NCBI GenBank assembly: GCA_031262165.1
Contig: JAISIF010000156.1
Location: forward strand, 1 to 36,074
Length of the DNA stretch: 36,074 nt
Direction of reading: 5' to 3'
Source: Myxococcales bacterium
Lineage (GTDB): Bacteria > Myxococcota > Myxococcia > Myxococcales > UBA5297
The notes beneath the pieces were generated by a model, which saw only the letters and a program-made list of their open reading frames with translations, had not been told where the DNA came from and did no database searches. Below are positions 8,681 to 16,906 of this stretch, one piece after another (position 1 is the stretch's first letter; each line of letters opens with the position of its first letter). The translations under genes and the position numbers were made by a program.

Positions 8681-8931
8681 AAGGATTATGAAATCACGAC
8701 GACTGCTGAGGAGAGCTATGTAGAAATCTCGTCAATCGCGCTCCTCTTGAGACGGCTGTTCAAGGCTTGAATACAGATTCCCAGTATTCAGAAGGGGACA
8801 TCTATCTCGAAAAACATCTCAAGATAGGAAACAAAGAATCGTCTGAAGATGGTTGGCGCTGTCATTTCGAATATATGAGTCAGGAAAATAAAGTAATCAT
8901 TGGACATTGTGGGAAGCATCTCGATTTTTGA
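8681..8931 (+). pseudogene. Remnant of an unrecognised small soluble protein
   Basis: A frame without a good start codon reads KDYEITTTAEESYVEISSIA and on to a TGA at 8768-8770. A second frame then reads from about 8770 to TGA 8929-8931 and ends EYMSQENKVIIGHCGKHLDF. Both look like ordinary protein and suggest one gene split by a frameshift, but no family is recognised. It belongs to the same AT-rich block as the preceding broken gene. Low confidence: the pieces are short and the joint is uncertain. Confidence 0.3.
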
Positions 8932-8959
8932 AGAGTGAATAAATTCGAAGAATAAAAAA

Positions 8960-8999
8960 CAATCCAGCGAGTCGCGCTCGAAAGGCTCTTGCTGGATTG
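8960..8999. other. Hairpin in the gap before uvrA
   Basis: CAATCCAGC (8960-8968) pairs with GCTGGATTG (8991-8999), preceded by AATAAAAAA. On the minus strand this would read as a stem followed by a T run. Otherwise 8932-9205 holds no supported gene. Confidence 0.45.
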
Positions 9000-9205
9000 G
9001 CCGTGTGCCTCGCTTTCACGCCTCTTTCCCAAAAACGTCTGCAGTCGCTAAGATGCGCAGCCGCTCGTCCCTGCAGTTTCATTGATGTCTCCGCACCGAT
9101 CCATCGTGGCGCCCTCCCAGAGTGAAATTCCTCTGGCGAGGGCATTTGTTTTGTGAGTGCGCTGAATTTTTTAGACCCCATCCCATCCTAACGAGGAATC
9201 ACGCC

Positions 9206-12010
9206 TTGTCCGAACCAGACGTCATCGCCATCCGTGGCGCCAGCGAACACAACCTCAAAAAAATCGATCTCGACATCCCCAAGAAGAAGCTCGTGGTCCT
9301 CACCGGCGTCTCGGGATCGGGCAAGAGCTCGCTCGCGTTCGACACGCTCTACGCCGAAGGCCAGCGCCGCTACGTCGAGAGCCTATCGGCCTATGCGCGC
9401 CAGTTCCTCGGCCAGCTCGACAAACCCAAATACGAGTCGATCCGAGGTCTGTCGCCGAGCATCGCCATCGAGCAGAAGGCTGCGTCGAACAACCCACGCT
9501 CCACGGTCGGCACGGTCACCGAGATCCACGACTACCTGCGCGTGCTCTACGCCTCGATTGGCCTGCGCCACTGCCCGCAGTGCGGCATGAGGGTCGGTCG
9601 CCAGAGCGCGCAACAGATCGTCGAGGAGATCGAGAAGCTGCCGACTGGCCACCGCTTCATGATCCTCGCGCCCGTGGTCTCGTCGCGCAAAGGCGAATAC
9701 CGAGAGGTGCTCGACGACCTGCAGAAGCGTGGCCTGGTCCGCGTGCGCATCGATGGGCGGCTCTACCGGCTCGACGAGGACGAGGTGAAGCTCGACAAGA
9801 AGCTCAAGCACCAGGTCCATGCCGTCATCGAGCGCCTGGCCATGCGGCCTGCTCTCACCGCGCGCCTCACCGACGCGGTGGAAATGGCTCTGCGCGAGGG
9901 CAAGGGCCTGCTCACCCTGACGGACGAGAAGGGCGATCCTGCCTCGGACCGTGTGTTCAGCGAGCTCAACGCCTGCACCGACTGCGGGCTGTCGTTCGTC
10001 GAGCTCTTCCCGCACCACTTCTCGTTCAACAACCCGCTCGGCATGTGCCCTGAGTGCAATGGCCTCGGCACGAGCTTAGAGATGGACCAGAACCTCGTGG
10101 TCCCGGACACCTCGCTGAGCTTGCGCGAGGGCGCGGTCGTGCCGTGGTCGTCGGTCATGGCCAAGGAGTCGAGCTACACCGGCGAAATCATCGAGTCGTT
10201 TGCCAAGAGCCACGGCATCAACCTCGACACGCCCTGGAAAAAGCTGCCCAAGTCCCACCAGAATCTCATCCTCAATGGATCGGGACAGCGCATCCGAGGC
10301 TTCTGGTTCGAGGGGGTCTTGAGCCAACTCAAGCGCCGGATGCTGGCCACCGAGTCACAGGAGATGCGCCAGTATTACGCGCGCTTTGCGACGCAAAAGG
10401 CCTGCGATGCGTGTGGCGGCGGACGCCTGAGGCCCGTGAGCGCTGCCGTGCGCGTGGGCGGCAAGTCCATCGTCCAGATCGGCGAACTTACCGTCGAAGA
10501 GGCACACGACTTTTTCCAATCCCTCGATCTGTCTGAATCAGAGCAGCTCATCGCCGCGGAGCTCCTCAAGGAGATCGAGGCGCGCCTGCGGTTTTTGCGC
10601 GACGTGGGGCTCTCCTACATCACGCTGGGCCGCATGGCCTCGTCACTTTCCGGCGGCGAGAGCCAGCGCATCCGCCTCGCCTCACAGATCGGCACGGAGC
10701 TCACGGGCGTCATCTACATCCTCGACGAGCCCTCGATCGGTCTGCACCAGCGCGACAACGATCGCCTGCTCGCGACGCTCCAGAAGCTGCGCGATCTGGG
10801 CAACTCGGTCGTCGTCGTCGAACACGATGAGGACACCATCCGTGCGGCCGATTGGGTAGCCGACTTTGGGCCTGGCGCTGGTGTGCTCGGGGGTGAGGTC
10901 GTGGCGCAAGGCAGCTTGGCCGACATCCAGGCTTCGCCGCGCTCGCTCACGGGCGCCTACCTGTCTGGCCGCATGAAGATCGAACAGCCTGCCGCGCGTC
11001 GCTCCAAAGAGATGGGCAGCCTGTGGGTGCGTGGCGCGCGCGAAAACAACCTCAAAGACATCGACGTGCGTTTTCCGCTCGGTCGCCTCATCGCGGTCAC
11101 GGGCGTCTCGGGCGCGGGAAAGAGCTCGCTCGTCAACGGCATCCTCAAACCAGCGCTCCTCAAAGAGCTCAACCGCGCGCTCGTCATGCCTGGCGTGCAC
11201 CGGGGCATCGAGGGCATCGAGCAGCTGGACAAGGCCATTGCCATCGATCAGCAGCCAATCGGTCGCACCCCGCGCAGCAATCCAGCGACCTACACCAAGG
11301 TCTTCGATCCTATCCGCAACCTCTTTGCCGAGACGGCAGAGGCGCGCGCATTTGGCTATGGGCCTGGCCGCTTCTCGTTCAACGTCAAGGGTGGCCGCTG
11401 CGAGGCGTGCCAGGGCGCGGGCACACGGCTCGTGGAGATGCACTTTTTGGCCGACGTGCAGGTGACCTGCGAGGAGTGCCACGGCAAGCGCTTCAACGAC
11501 GCGACCCTGCGCGTGCGCTTCAAAGAAAAGACGATCGCAGAGCTACTCGACATGCGGGTGCAAGAGGCGCTCGATTTCTTTGCGAACCACCGCGACATCC
11601 GCCGGATTTTGACGACGCTCGACGACGTGGGCCTCTCGTATCTCTCGCTCGGCCAGAGCGCGCCCACGCTGTCGGGTGGCGAGGCGCAGCGCATCAAGCT
11701 CTCGCGGGAGCTGGCACGCATCGCGACGGGCCGCACGCTCTACATCCTCGACGAGCCCACGACTGGACTGCACTTCGAGGACATCCGGCGCCTCCTCATC
11801 GTGCTCAACCGGCTAGTGGACGCGGGCAATTCGGTCATCGTCATCGAACACAACCTCGACGTGATCCGCTGCGCCGACTGGGTCATCGATCTGGGGCCAG
11901 AGGGTGGTTCAGGCGGCGGACGACTGATTGCTCAAGGAACGCCCGAAGATGTCGCCAGGATTGATGCCAGCGCGACCGGCAGGTATCTGAAGCGGGCGAT
12001 GGGCATTTGA
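9206..12010 (+). CDS. uvrA: UvrABC excinuclease subunit A
   Basis: 934 residues; UvrA is normally about 940. It is the damage-recognition ATPase of nucleotide excision repair, acting as a dimer with UvrB. There are two ABC modules: Walker A GVSGSGKSS (residues 34-42) and GVSGAGKSS (from residue 633), with signature motifs LSGGESQRIRLA and LSGGEAQRIKLS and Walker B I-L-D-E-P in both. Zinc-binding cysteines are present in CPQCG, CTDCG/CPECNG, CDACGG and the C-terminal CEACQGAG...CEECHG finger. The start is taken as TTG at 9206 because GAGGA lies eight bases upstream and translation then begins SEPDVIAIRGASEHNLK, as in other UvrA proteins. An in-frame ATG at 9122 would add an unrelated Cys/Phe-rich leader. 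No LexA box is evident upstream. Confidence 0.96.
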   Translation: MSEPDVIAIRGASEHNLKKIDLDIPKKKLVVLTGVSGSGKSSLAFDTLYAEGQRRYVESLSAYARQFLGQLDKPKYESIRGLSPSIAIEQKAASNNPRSTVGTVTEIHDYLRVLYASIGLRHCPQCGMRVGRQSAQQIVEEIEKLPTGHRFMILAPVVSSRKGEYREVLDDLQKRGLVRVRIDGRLYRLDEDEVKLDKKLKHQVHAVIERLAMRPALTARLTDAVEMALREGKGLLTLTDEKGDPASDRVFSELNACTDCGLSFVELFPHHFSFNNPLGMCPECNGLGTSLEMDQNLVVPDTSLSLREGAVVPWSSVMAKESSYTGEIIESFAKSHGINLDTPWKKLPKSHQNLILNGSGQRIRGFWFEGVLSQLKRRMLATESQEMRQYYARFATQKACDACGGGRLRPVSAAVRVGGKSIVQIGELTVEEAHDFFQSLDLSESEQLIAAELLKEIEARLRFLRDVGLSYITLGRMASSLSGGESQRIRLASQIGTELTGVIYILDEPSIGLHQRDNDRLLATLQKLRDLGNSVVVVEHDEDTIRAADWVADFGPGAGVLGGEVVAQGSLADIQASPRSLTGAYLSGRMKIEQPAARRSKEMGSLWVRGARENNLKDIDVRFPLGRLIAVTGVSGAGKSSLVNGILKPALLKELNRALVMPGVHRGIEGIEQLDKAIAIDQQPIGRTPRSNPATYTKVFDPIRNLFAETAEARAFGYGPGRFSFNVKGGRCEACQGAGTRLVEMHFLADVQVTCEECHGKRFNDATLRVRFKEKTIAELLDMRVQEALDFFANHRDIRRILTTLDDVGLSYLSLGQSAPTLSGGEAQRIKLSRELARIATGRTLYILDEPTTGLHFEDIRRLLIVLNRLVDAGNSVIVIEHNLDVIRCADWVIDLGPEGGSGGGRLIAQGTPEDVARIDASATGRYLKRAMGI

Positions 12011-12033
12011 GGCAGAATTGAATGAATTTGTTT

Positions 12034-12067
12034 TTGAATGAGTTTGTTTTTGAAAAAACTCATTCAA
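12034..12067 (+). terminator. Terminator-like hairpin after uvrA
   Basis: TTGAATGAGTTT (12034-12045) pairs perfectly with AAACTCATTCAA (12056-12067). The T-rich tail that follows is short (TCTTTATT). It separates uvrA from the KAP gene. Confidence 0.7.
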
Positions 12068-12101
12068 TCTTTATTGACGATGAAAAGCCGGGGTAGATTC
12101 A

Positions 12102-14297
12102 ATGAATTCAGAAGAAGAAAAGAAAGAGGTCGAGTCTTCGCTGCATTCTGACAAACCAATTGAATCGGAAGCTCAAGATAAATTAGGGCGCGCGAAATTC
12201 ATTGAGATACTCAGCGAGCATATCCTGCACGCCAATCAAAAAGAGCCGCTCCTCATCGCTCTGAATGCTCCATGGGGTGCAGGCAAGACATCCTTCCTCA
12301 ATATGCTTGAGCAGAAACTCAAAGTAGCCAAGGATTCAAAAGATAAAGCGCCAATCATCGTCCGTTTCAATCCTTGGCTCTATTCGAGTGTCGAGCAGCT
12401 CGTGGAAATGTTTTTTGCCGAGCTTGCTCAAGGAATTGGAAAATCTCCGCAGCAATGGATCACTGAACAGGTCAAAGATTATCTCCCAATGCTCGGGCGT
12501 TTTCTCCTCATTGGTCTCAGTGGCGCCGCTTCCGTCGCTTCCGCCGCTTACTTTTCAGGAATGGGAGACAGCATGGCGCCAGCAGCTTCTGCTGGAGTGG
12601 GCGCTCTCTTGAACAAAGCCGGTGAGAAACTCGACCCCAACCCCAAAGATAAGAAGACACTCACTGAGCTAAAGAATGAGCTCAATGATCTCCTACTGAA
12701 GCTCAATCAACGAATCATCATTTTCATCGACGATATTGATCGGCTTGAGCGCGAAACGATGCGTTACCTTTTCCGAATGATTCGCCTCAATGCGGACTTT
12801 CCGAATGTGACATACATCCTCGCCTTCGATCGGTTCGTGGTCGAAAAGAACCTCGACGAAGAAAATGGAATTCGAGGACGCGATTATCTCGAGAAGATTG
12901 TCCAAGTTTCTTTTGACATTCCAGAACCTGAACCATTGACGCTTCATCGGATTCTGCGTGCAGAAATCAACGCTGCTCTTGGTTCGCTTAAGATACAACA
13001 AGTCGCTAAGTGGCAATGGGACTGGGACTTTGATCTGGAAAAGACATGGGAATACAGCGTTTATCCGGGTTTCGAGGAACATTTTCGAACGATCCGTCAG
13101 ATAAAACGCTATGTGAATGGACTTCGGTTTTCATGGGCGCCGATTGTAGGAGAGGTTGATATTGCCGATTTCCTCGCAGTCGAACTCCTGAGGGTGTTTC
13201 ATCCAGATGTGTATAGGAAGGTCGCTGCCGAGAAAGAGTTGCTCACTGAGAGACCTATCTCTAGAGATGAGGACGCATTTAATAACTCCCGTGAAGACTT
13301 TATCGAAGCATTGTGCAAAGAAGCTCGTCCAGAAAATATCCAAAAGCATCTGAAAAATCTGTTGGATGAACTCTTTCCAAGCGACAACGTTGAGAGCTTT
13401 CGTTATTACAGTGGGATTCGTTCGCCGGATAACTTTGACAAGTTCTTCCTACTCGCAATGCCTAAAGGCGAAACTTCAAGGCTCGAAATACGCGAGTTCC
13501 TGAAAGCCATTGAAGACAGAAATACAGAACGCATCAAACATTGTTTAGAGCAAGCCATCGAGGCTGGAAATTCTGAATCGCTTGTTCAGCATCTCGATTA
13601 TTATACGAGTCGTTTGTTAGAGGAGCCGAATAAATGGCTCGTCAGTGTTCTTTTTGCTGAAGACAATTCGGTTGGTTCAGACATCTTCGCCCAGATTATT
13701 TTTCAATGTCTCGAACGTTTAATTGATTCAGAAAAGCGGCGTAATTTAATCCTGTCATGCATGAATAATAACGTGTCACTTTACACGATTCTATTTGTTA
13801 CTAAACATTCCGATCCAAAAAAATTTAATACGAATATATTCACAGACTATCAGGAATGGACGCCGCTCCGTGATGCGGTTATTAAGCACATTGAGAACAC
13901 TCGTGCGGATAAGACGCTCTGGGATAGCTCTAGATTGCCCGATGTATTATCCTTGTGGGAATACTTGGAGGACAAAGAAACTGTCCAATTGGCTGTCAGT
14001 GAATATGTCCAAGATGATGAGAAACTCATCTCATTTTTGGAATCGTCTTTTGGATTTTACACTGCGAGACGTGATCCTGGATATGATTTTAAGGGAAAGT
14101 TGGAAAATCTTTTGATCAAGAGTTCGATCACAGATTTCTTTTCCTCACTTCTCAATATTGAAACCACAATTATTAGACTGCGTTCTCTATCCCAAGGAGA
14201 AAATGAACTCGCGGAAAAGGCGCGTGAGCTAATTGCCTTGATGGAACAGGTTCCTAATTGGTCTTGGTCTGAAAAGATGATCAGCCAATTCGCATGA
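12102..14297 (+). CDS. KAP-family P-loop NTPase
   Basis: 731 residues. KAP NTPases are STAND-like ATPases with membrane segments inserted between the Walker motifs; several bacterial members sit in mobile or anti-phage islands. Visible: Walker A N-A-P-W-G-A-G-K-T-S (residues 55-64), the family motif F-N-P-W-L-Y-S-S (about 88-95), two hydrophobic segments (about 130-150 and 155-172), and Walker B I-I-I-F-I-D-D-I-D-R-L (205-215). The sensor region F-P-N-V-T-Y-I-L-A-F-D-R follows. The C-terminal half (about 330-731) is helical and unrecognised. It is much richer in A/T than its neighbours and uses AAA, GAA and ATT freely, which suggests acquisition. No partner gene is adjacent: uvrA ends upstream and greB converges downstream. 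An anti-phage or membrane-signalling role is inference only. Confidence 0.9.
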   Translation: MNSEEEKKEVESSLHSDKPIESEAQDKLGRAKFIEILSEHILHANQKEPLLIALNAPWGAGKTSFLNMLEQKLKVAKDSKDKAPIIVRFNPWLYSSVEQLVEMFFAELAQGIGKSPQQWITEQVKDYLPMLGRFLLIGLSGAASVASAAYFSGMGDSMAPAASAGVGALLNKAGEKLDPNPKDKKTLTELKNELNDLLLKLNQRIIIFIDDIDRLERETMRYLFRMIRLNADFPNVTYILAFDRFVVEKNLDEENGIRGRDYLEKIVQVSFDIPEPEPLTLHRILRAEINAALGSLKIQQVAKWQWDWDFDLEKTWEYSVYPGFEEHFRTIRQIKRYVNGLRFSWAPIVGEVDIADFLAVELLRVFHPDVYRKVAAEKELLTERPISRDEDAFNNSREDFIEALCKEARPENIQKHLKNLLDELFPSDNVESFRYYSGIRSPDNFDKFFLLAMPKGETSRLEIREFLKAIEDRNTERIKHCLEQAIEAGNSESLVQHLDYYTSRLLEEPNKWLVSVLFAEDNSVGSDIFAQIIFQCLERLIDSEKRRNLILSCMNNNVSLYTILFVTKHSDPKKFNTNIFTDYQEWTPLRDAVIKHIENTRADKTLWDSSRLPDVLSLWEYLEDKETVQLAVSEYVQDDEKLISFLESSFGFYTARRDPGYDFKGKLENLLIKSSITDFFSSLLNIETTIIRLRSLSQGENELAEKARELIALMEQVPNWSWSEKMISQFA

Positions 14298-14310
14298 GCC
14301 GCTATTTCAT

Positions 14311-14330
14311 GAATGAATGAATGAATGAAT
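14311..14330. repeat. Tetranucleotide repeat (GAAT)x5
   Basis: Five perfect GAAT units lie in the short convergent gap between the KAP gene and greB. No coding frame crosses it, so length changes would not affect a protein. Confidence 0.9.
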
Positions 14331-14343
14331 AACGGGCAATCAA

Positions 14344-14889
14344 TCAATACCAAATCTTGAGGACGACGATCTCGACCTCGCCTTTGGGCCGATTGACCAC
14401 GGTATCCTCGCCCACGCTGCGGCCAATCAAGGCTTTGGCGAGGGGTGACTCGATACTGATCAGGCCTGCTTTCACGTCGAATTCATCTGGGCCGACGATT
14501 CGATAGGTCGATTGCCGAGCGTCTTCGTCCTCGATGGTGAACCAGGCCCCAAAGAAAATCTTGTCCTTCTGGGTCTGTGTCTTGGGATCGACGACGGTGA
14601 GCGAGTCGAGGCGCTTGGAGAGGTAGCGAATGCGTCGGTCGATCTCGCGCAGCTTCTTTTTGCCGTAGATGTATTCCGCGTTCTCCGAGCGGTCGCCCTG
14701 AGCCGCGGCCGCCGAGACCTCGCTCGTGATCTTGGGACGCTGGACCTTCCAGAGGTCGTCCAACTCGGCCCGCAGACGCGCGAACCCCTCTGGCGTGATG
14801 TAGCGCTCTGAAGAGGACGCCTCTTCGCCCAGCTCGCCTTCGTCGTCGTCTTCCCGCTCGTCTTCTTCCTTCGTGAATGCCTTGGACAT
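14344..14889 (-). CDS. greB: Transcription elongation factor GreA/GreB family (GreB-like)
   Basis: 181 residues. Gre factors enter the RNA polymerase secondary channel and stimulate cleavage of backtracked RNA. The coiled-coil domain is clear: Y-I-T-P-E-G-F-A-R-L-R-A-E-L, then G-D-R-S-E-N-A-E-Y-I-Y-G-K-K-K-L-R-E-I-D-R-R-I. The I-Y-G-K-K pattern is GreB-type and carries the basic patch. The acidic tip residues (D, E-N) are present. The C-terminal FKBP-like domain ends G-E-V-E-I-V-V-L-K-I-W-Y. An extra acidic N-terminal stretch of about 20 residues makes it longer than the usual ~158-160. The ATG has AAGGAG eight bases upstream. Confidence 0.92.
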   Translation of the reverse strand: MSKAFTKEEDEREDDDEGELGEEASSSERYITPEGFARLRAELDDLWKVQRPKITSEVSAAAAQGDRSENAEYIYGKKKLREIDRRIRYLSKRLDSLTVVDPKTQTQKDKIFFGAWFTIEDEDARQSTYRIVGPDEFDVKAGLISIESPLAKALIGRSVGEDTVVNRPKGEVEIVVLKIWY

Positions 14890-14971
14890 GGCGTCTTCTC
14901 CTTAAGAAATTAAAAATTAGAAAATAGCGACAGCGACAAAAGCGAAATCAAGTGCAGTGGAGGAACAAGGC

Positions 14972-15135
14972 AGGGCGGTCGAGTTCTATTTTTTTGATCT
15001 CGAATCGGGATGTGTCGGGGCGTTGCGTGCAACGCCCGTCGTGTTTGTGTCGAATGACGACCGCAGGGCGTTGCACGCAACGCCCCTACGAAGACACGCC
15101 TCAATCTTGGTCGAAATACAGAACTCGATTGCCCT
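14972..15135. mobile_element. MITE-like element with nested twin hairpins
   Basis: 164 bp without a coding frame. Outer inverted ends: AGGGCGGTCGAGTTCT at 14972-14987, and the reverse complement of the right end reads AGGGCAATCGAGTTCT (15120-15135). Inside lie two palindromic units, GGGGCGTTGC-GTGCAACGCCC (15017-15037) and GGGCGTTGCACGCAACGCCC (15066-15085), making a larger inverted repeat. The exact direct repeat GAGGAACAAG flanks it at 14960-14969 and 15136-15145; allowing one mismatch, 15 of 16 bases match. This looks like a target-site duplication. The rest of the 14890-15209 gap is not coding. Confidence 0.75.
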
Positions 15136-15209
15136 GAGGAACAAGCCAGGGGCAGGTGGGAAGCGCTGCGCTCACTCGGCTTGTGCCAGGTCATCCTCCT
15201 CGACTCGCC

Positions 15210-16004
15210 TCAATCGTCCTCGTGTCCAAAGATGGTGGACAAGATCCAGAAGATGCCCAAGGAGCTGCCGCTACTGCCCATTCGCAAACTCCTCGCCGCG
15301 GTGTTCAGCCGCTCCATGCTCTGCATCTCGCGTTCGAAGCTGCCTCGCCTGCGGCGCAGCTTGGCCTGCACGGGGGTCACATGCGCGGGCGCACAGCTGC
15401 CGCAGTAAAAGTGATGTCCCTCGAGATCGGTGAAGGCATGGCTTGGCTTGAGGACTTTTTGACACTGGGCACATTCGTAGGTGCGCTGGAGTTCTGGGTC
15501 AGGGTGAGGAGGCAATGGGGTGCCACGCTCTTCCTCGAGGCGCGCCTGACGGGCGCGGTTGAGCAAGTCTTGGACAGCGTAGGCCGCGGTGGAGCCGACT
15601 CCCCGAAGGAGGATCTGGAGTTCACCAGCATCGAAGAAGATGCCGTGGCAGCGCGGGCACACGTCGAGGTTGATGCCCTGAAAGTTGCCGATGACGAGGC
15701 GCGTGCAGGCGCACTCGGGACATCTCGGGACGACGTGGCCGCATGTGAGGCATTCTTGGATGTTTGGGTTTTCGGAGAGCTCAGCGCGGCAGCTCTTGCA
15801 ACGGCAGGGGCACGGGGCCTCGCGGTTCAGCGCTTTGTCGATGATGGTCTCGACAATCTCTGGACCGGCAAAGGCGTCGAGCTCACATCCATCGAACCAG
15901 AGGCTGTCGCAATGCGTGCAGCCGTCGATGAGGACGCCGCGCGTCTGGAACGGGGCCATCAGATTCAGGCAGGCAGGGCAGCGGAGGATGTCTTCGGTAG
16001 CCAT
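15210..16004 (-). CDS. Multi-zinc-ribbon protein (zf-TFIIB type)
   Basis: 264 residues. Successive Cys clusters: C-P-A-C and C-T-H-C-D-S-L-W-F-D (about 9-40), C-K-S-C/C-L-T-C and C-P-E-C (about 70-100), C-P-R-C-H-G-I-F-F-D-A-G-E-L (about 115-130, a canonical zf-TFIIB half), and a further C-A-Q-C/C-G-S-C ribbon (about 178-206). The C terminus contains a basic helical segment and a short hydrophobic stretch (about 245-257, G-S-S-L-G-I-F-W-I-L-S-T-I-F). That suggests loose membrane association or packing; I infer no specific function. The ATG has AGGAAA upstream. It shares domain type with the 127-residue protein at 7579-7962. Confidence 0.85.
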   Translation of the reverse strand: MATEDILRCPACLNLMAPFQTRGVLIDGCTHCDSLWFDGCELDAFAGPEIVETIIDKALNREAPCPCRCKSCRAELSENPNIQECLTCGHVVPRCPECACTRLVIGNFQGINLDVCPRCHGIFFDAGELQILLRGVGSTAAYAVQDLLNRARQARLEEERGTPLPPHPDPELQRTYECAQCQKVLKPSHAFTDLEGHHFYCGSCAPAHVTPVQAKLRRRRGSFEREMQSMERLNTAARSLRMGSSGSSLGIFWILSTIFGHEDD

Positions 16005-16166
16005 GGTGGCGTTTCCTCGAAGGTGTTGTCAGATGTAATCGCGTGCCTTGATAAAAAAATAGGGAGCGCGACGAGTCACGCCCCTAGAAAAAAAGTAAAA
16101 ATATAAAAGTCAGACGAATTGAGCACTTGATTTGAGGCGAACGGTGCGGCCCGGGCACCGTCTGAC

Positions 16167-16418
16167 TCAACCCTCTCTCCGCTGGGTCGCGTAGGCTTCG
16201 AGGCCAGCCGAGTGCTGCCGCTGCTCTTGAGGCGTCGGCTCGGCGTGATACGAGTCGCAGCGCAGGCAGCTGAAGCTATTCCAGCCCTTCTTGACGGCTT
16301 CATCGAGGCATTTGTCATAGCGAGAGCAGAAGAGGTTTCGCTGCCCTTCGGCACACGGCACCTGGTTGTCGGTGATGACCTTCTGCGGGACTTTCAATTC
16401 GGTGGGAAAGGGTCTCAT
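16167..16418 (-). CDS. Small cysteine-rich protein, function unknown
   Basis: 83 residues from the ATG at 16418; an in-frame TTG at 16445 would add nine residues. The core, about residues 22-57, has the spaced pattern C-A-E-G-Q-R-N-L-F-C, Y-D-K-C-L-D and C-L-R-C. Five cysteines and several aromatic residues suggest a compact metal- or disulfide-bound fold. I do not recognise a named family. It lies directly upstream (same strand) of the multi-zinc-ribbon gene, 160 bases away, and could be cotranscribed with it. Confidence 0.65.
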   Translation of the reverse strand: MRPFPTELKVPQKVITDNQVPCAEGQRNLFCSRYDKCLDEAVKKGWNSFSCLRCDSYHAEPTPQEQRQHSAGLEAYATQRREG

Positions 16419-16547
16419 GGGATTTTCTCGAGCGGACGAGGTCAATGAATGGTGCTGTCGAATCGGAGTGCTGACAGACGCCTAAACGTGTCGGAACATT
16501 TCTGTCTTTCGCGTGGCGTCCTTGGCTGAGTGTCCATCGAGGCGAGC

Positions 16548-16820
16548 TCAAACACGACGACAGCCCCGACAACGCTGTTGCAAAAAAGTATGGATAGTGG
16601 GGATGGATTTTCCAAAAGTCAACTGCGCCCCCGAAATGACAGGACAATCGAATTCTAAAATCACGACGAATCGCTGAAATGGAATGGTTTTGAAGACAAG
16701 GCTCTCAAGTATTTCGTTATCGATAGAGATCGATTTCCCTGTGGGAAGCGCCAGCCAAGTCGTCAGATTATTTGTCGAGGAAATTATCGACCGCCCATCG
16801 TCAAAAGTAATTCGATTCAA
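16548..16820 (-). CDS. Possible small hypothetical protein
   Basis: 90-codon frame (MNRITFDDGRSIISSTNNLT...) in an otherwise empty AT-leaning gap (16419-16906). The sequence is protein-like (short beta-prone stretches, balanced charge). However, its first codons overlap the repeat sequence shared with 24243-24364, no ribosome site is evident and no family is recognised. It may be chance. Confidence 0.25.
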   Translation of the reverse strand: MNRITFDDGRSIISSTNNLTTWLALPTGKSISIDNEILESLVFKTIPFQRFVVILEFDCPVISGAQLTFGKSIPTIHTFLQQRCRGCRRV

Positions 16821-16870
16821 TCATTATTGATGGATATTGATTATGTCACATGGGCGCTCGATGAGCGCCC
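16796..16870. repeat. Degraded twin-hairpin element
   Basis: CATCGTCAAAAGTAATTCGA (16797-16816) followed by TTCAATCAT closely matches the internal unit of the element at 24243-24364. It is followed, as there, by a CATGGGCG junction and a perfect hairpin GGGCGCT-CGATG-AGCGCCC (16852-16870). The left hairpin is lost apart from a CCGCCC remnant. Confidence 0.6.
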
Positions 16871-16906
16871 GATGAACCAAAATAATTGATTCGATGATAT
16901 CGAATT

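Noticed and set aside
9122-9205. ATG-initiated N-terminal extension of uvrA
   Set aside because: It adds residues not found at UvrA N termini; the TTG at 9206 has a ribosome site and gives the standard start.
15156-16106. Plus-strand 316-codon frame opposite the multi-zinc-ribbon gene
   Set aside because: The minus strand has spaced Cys pairs and a ribosome site; the plus frame has neither.
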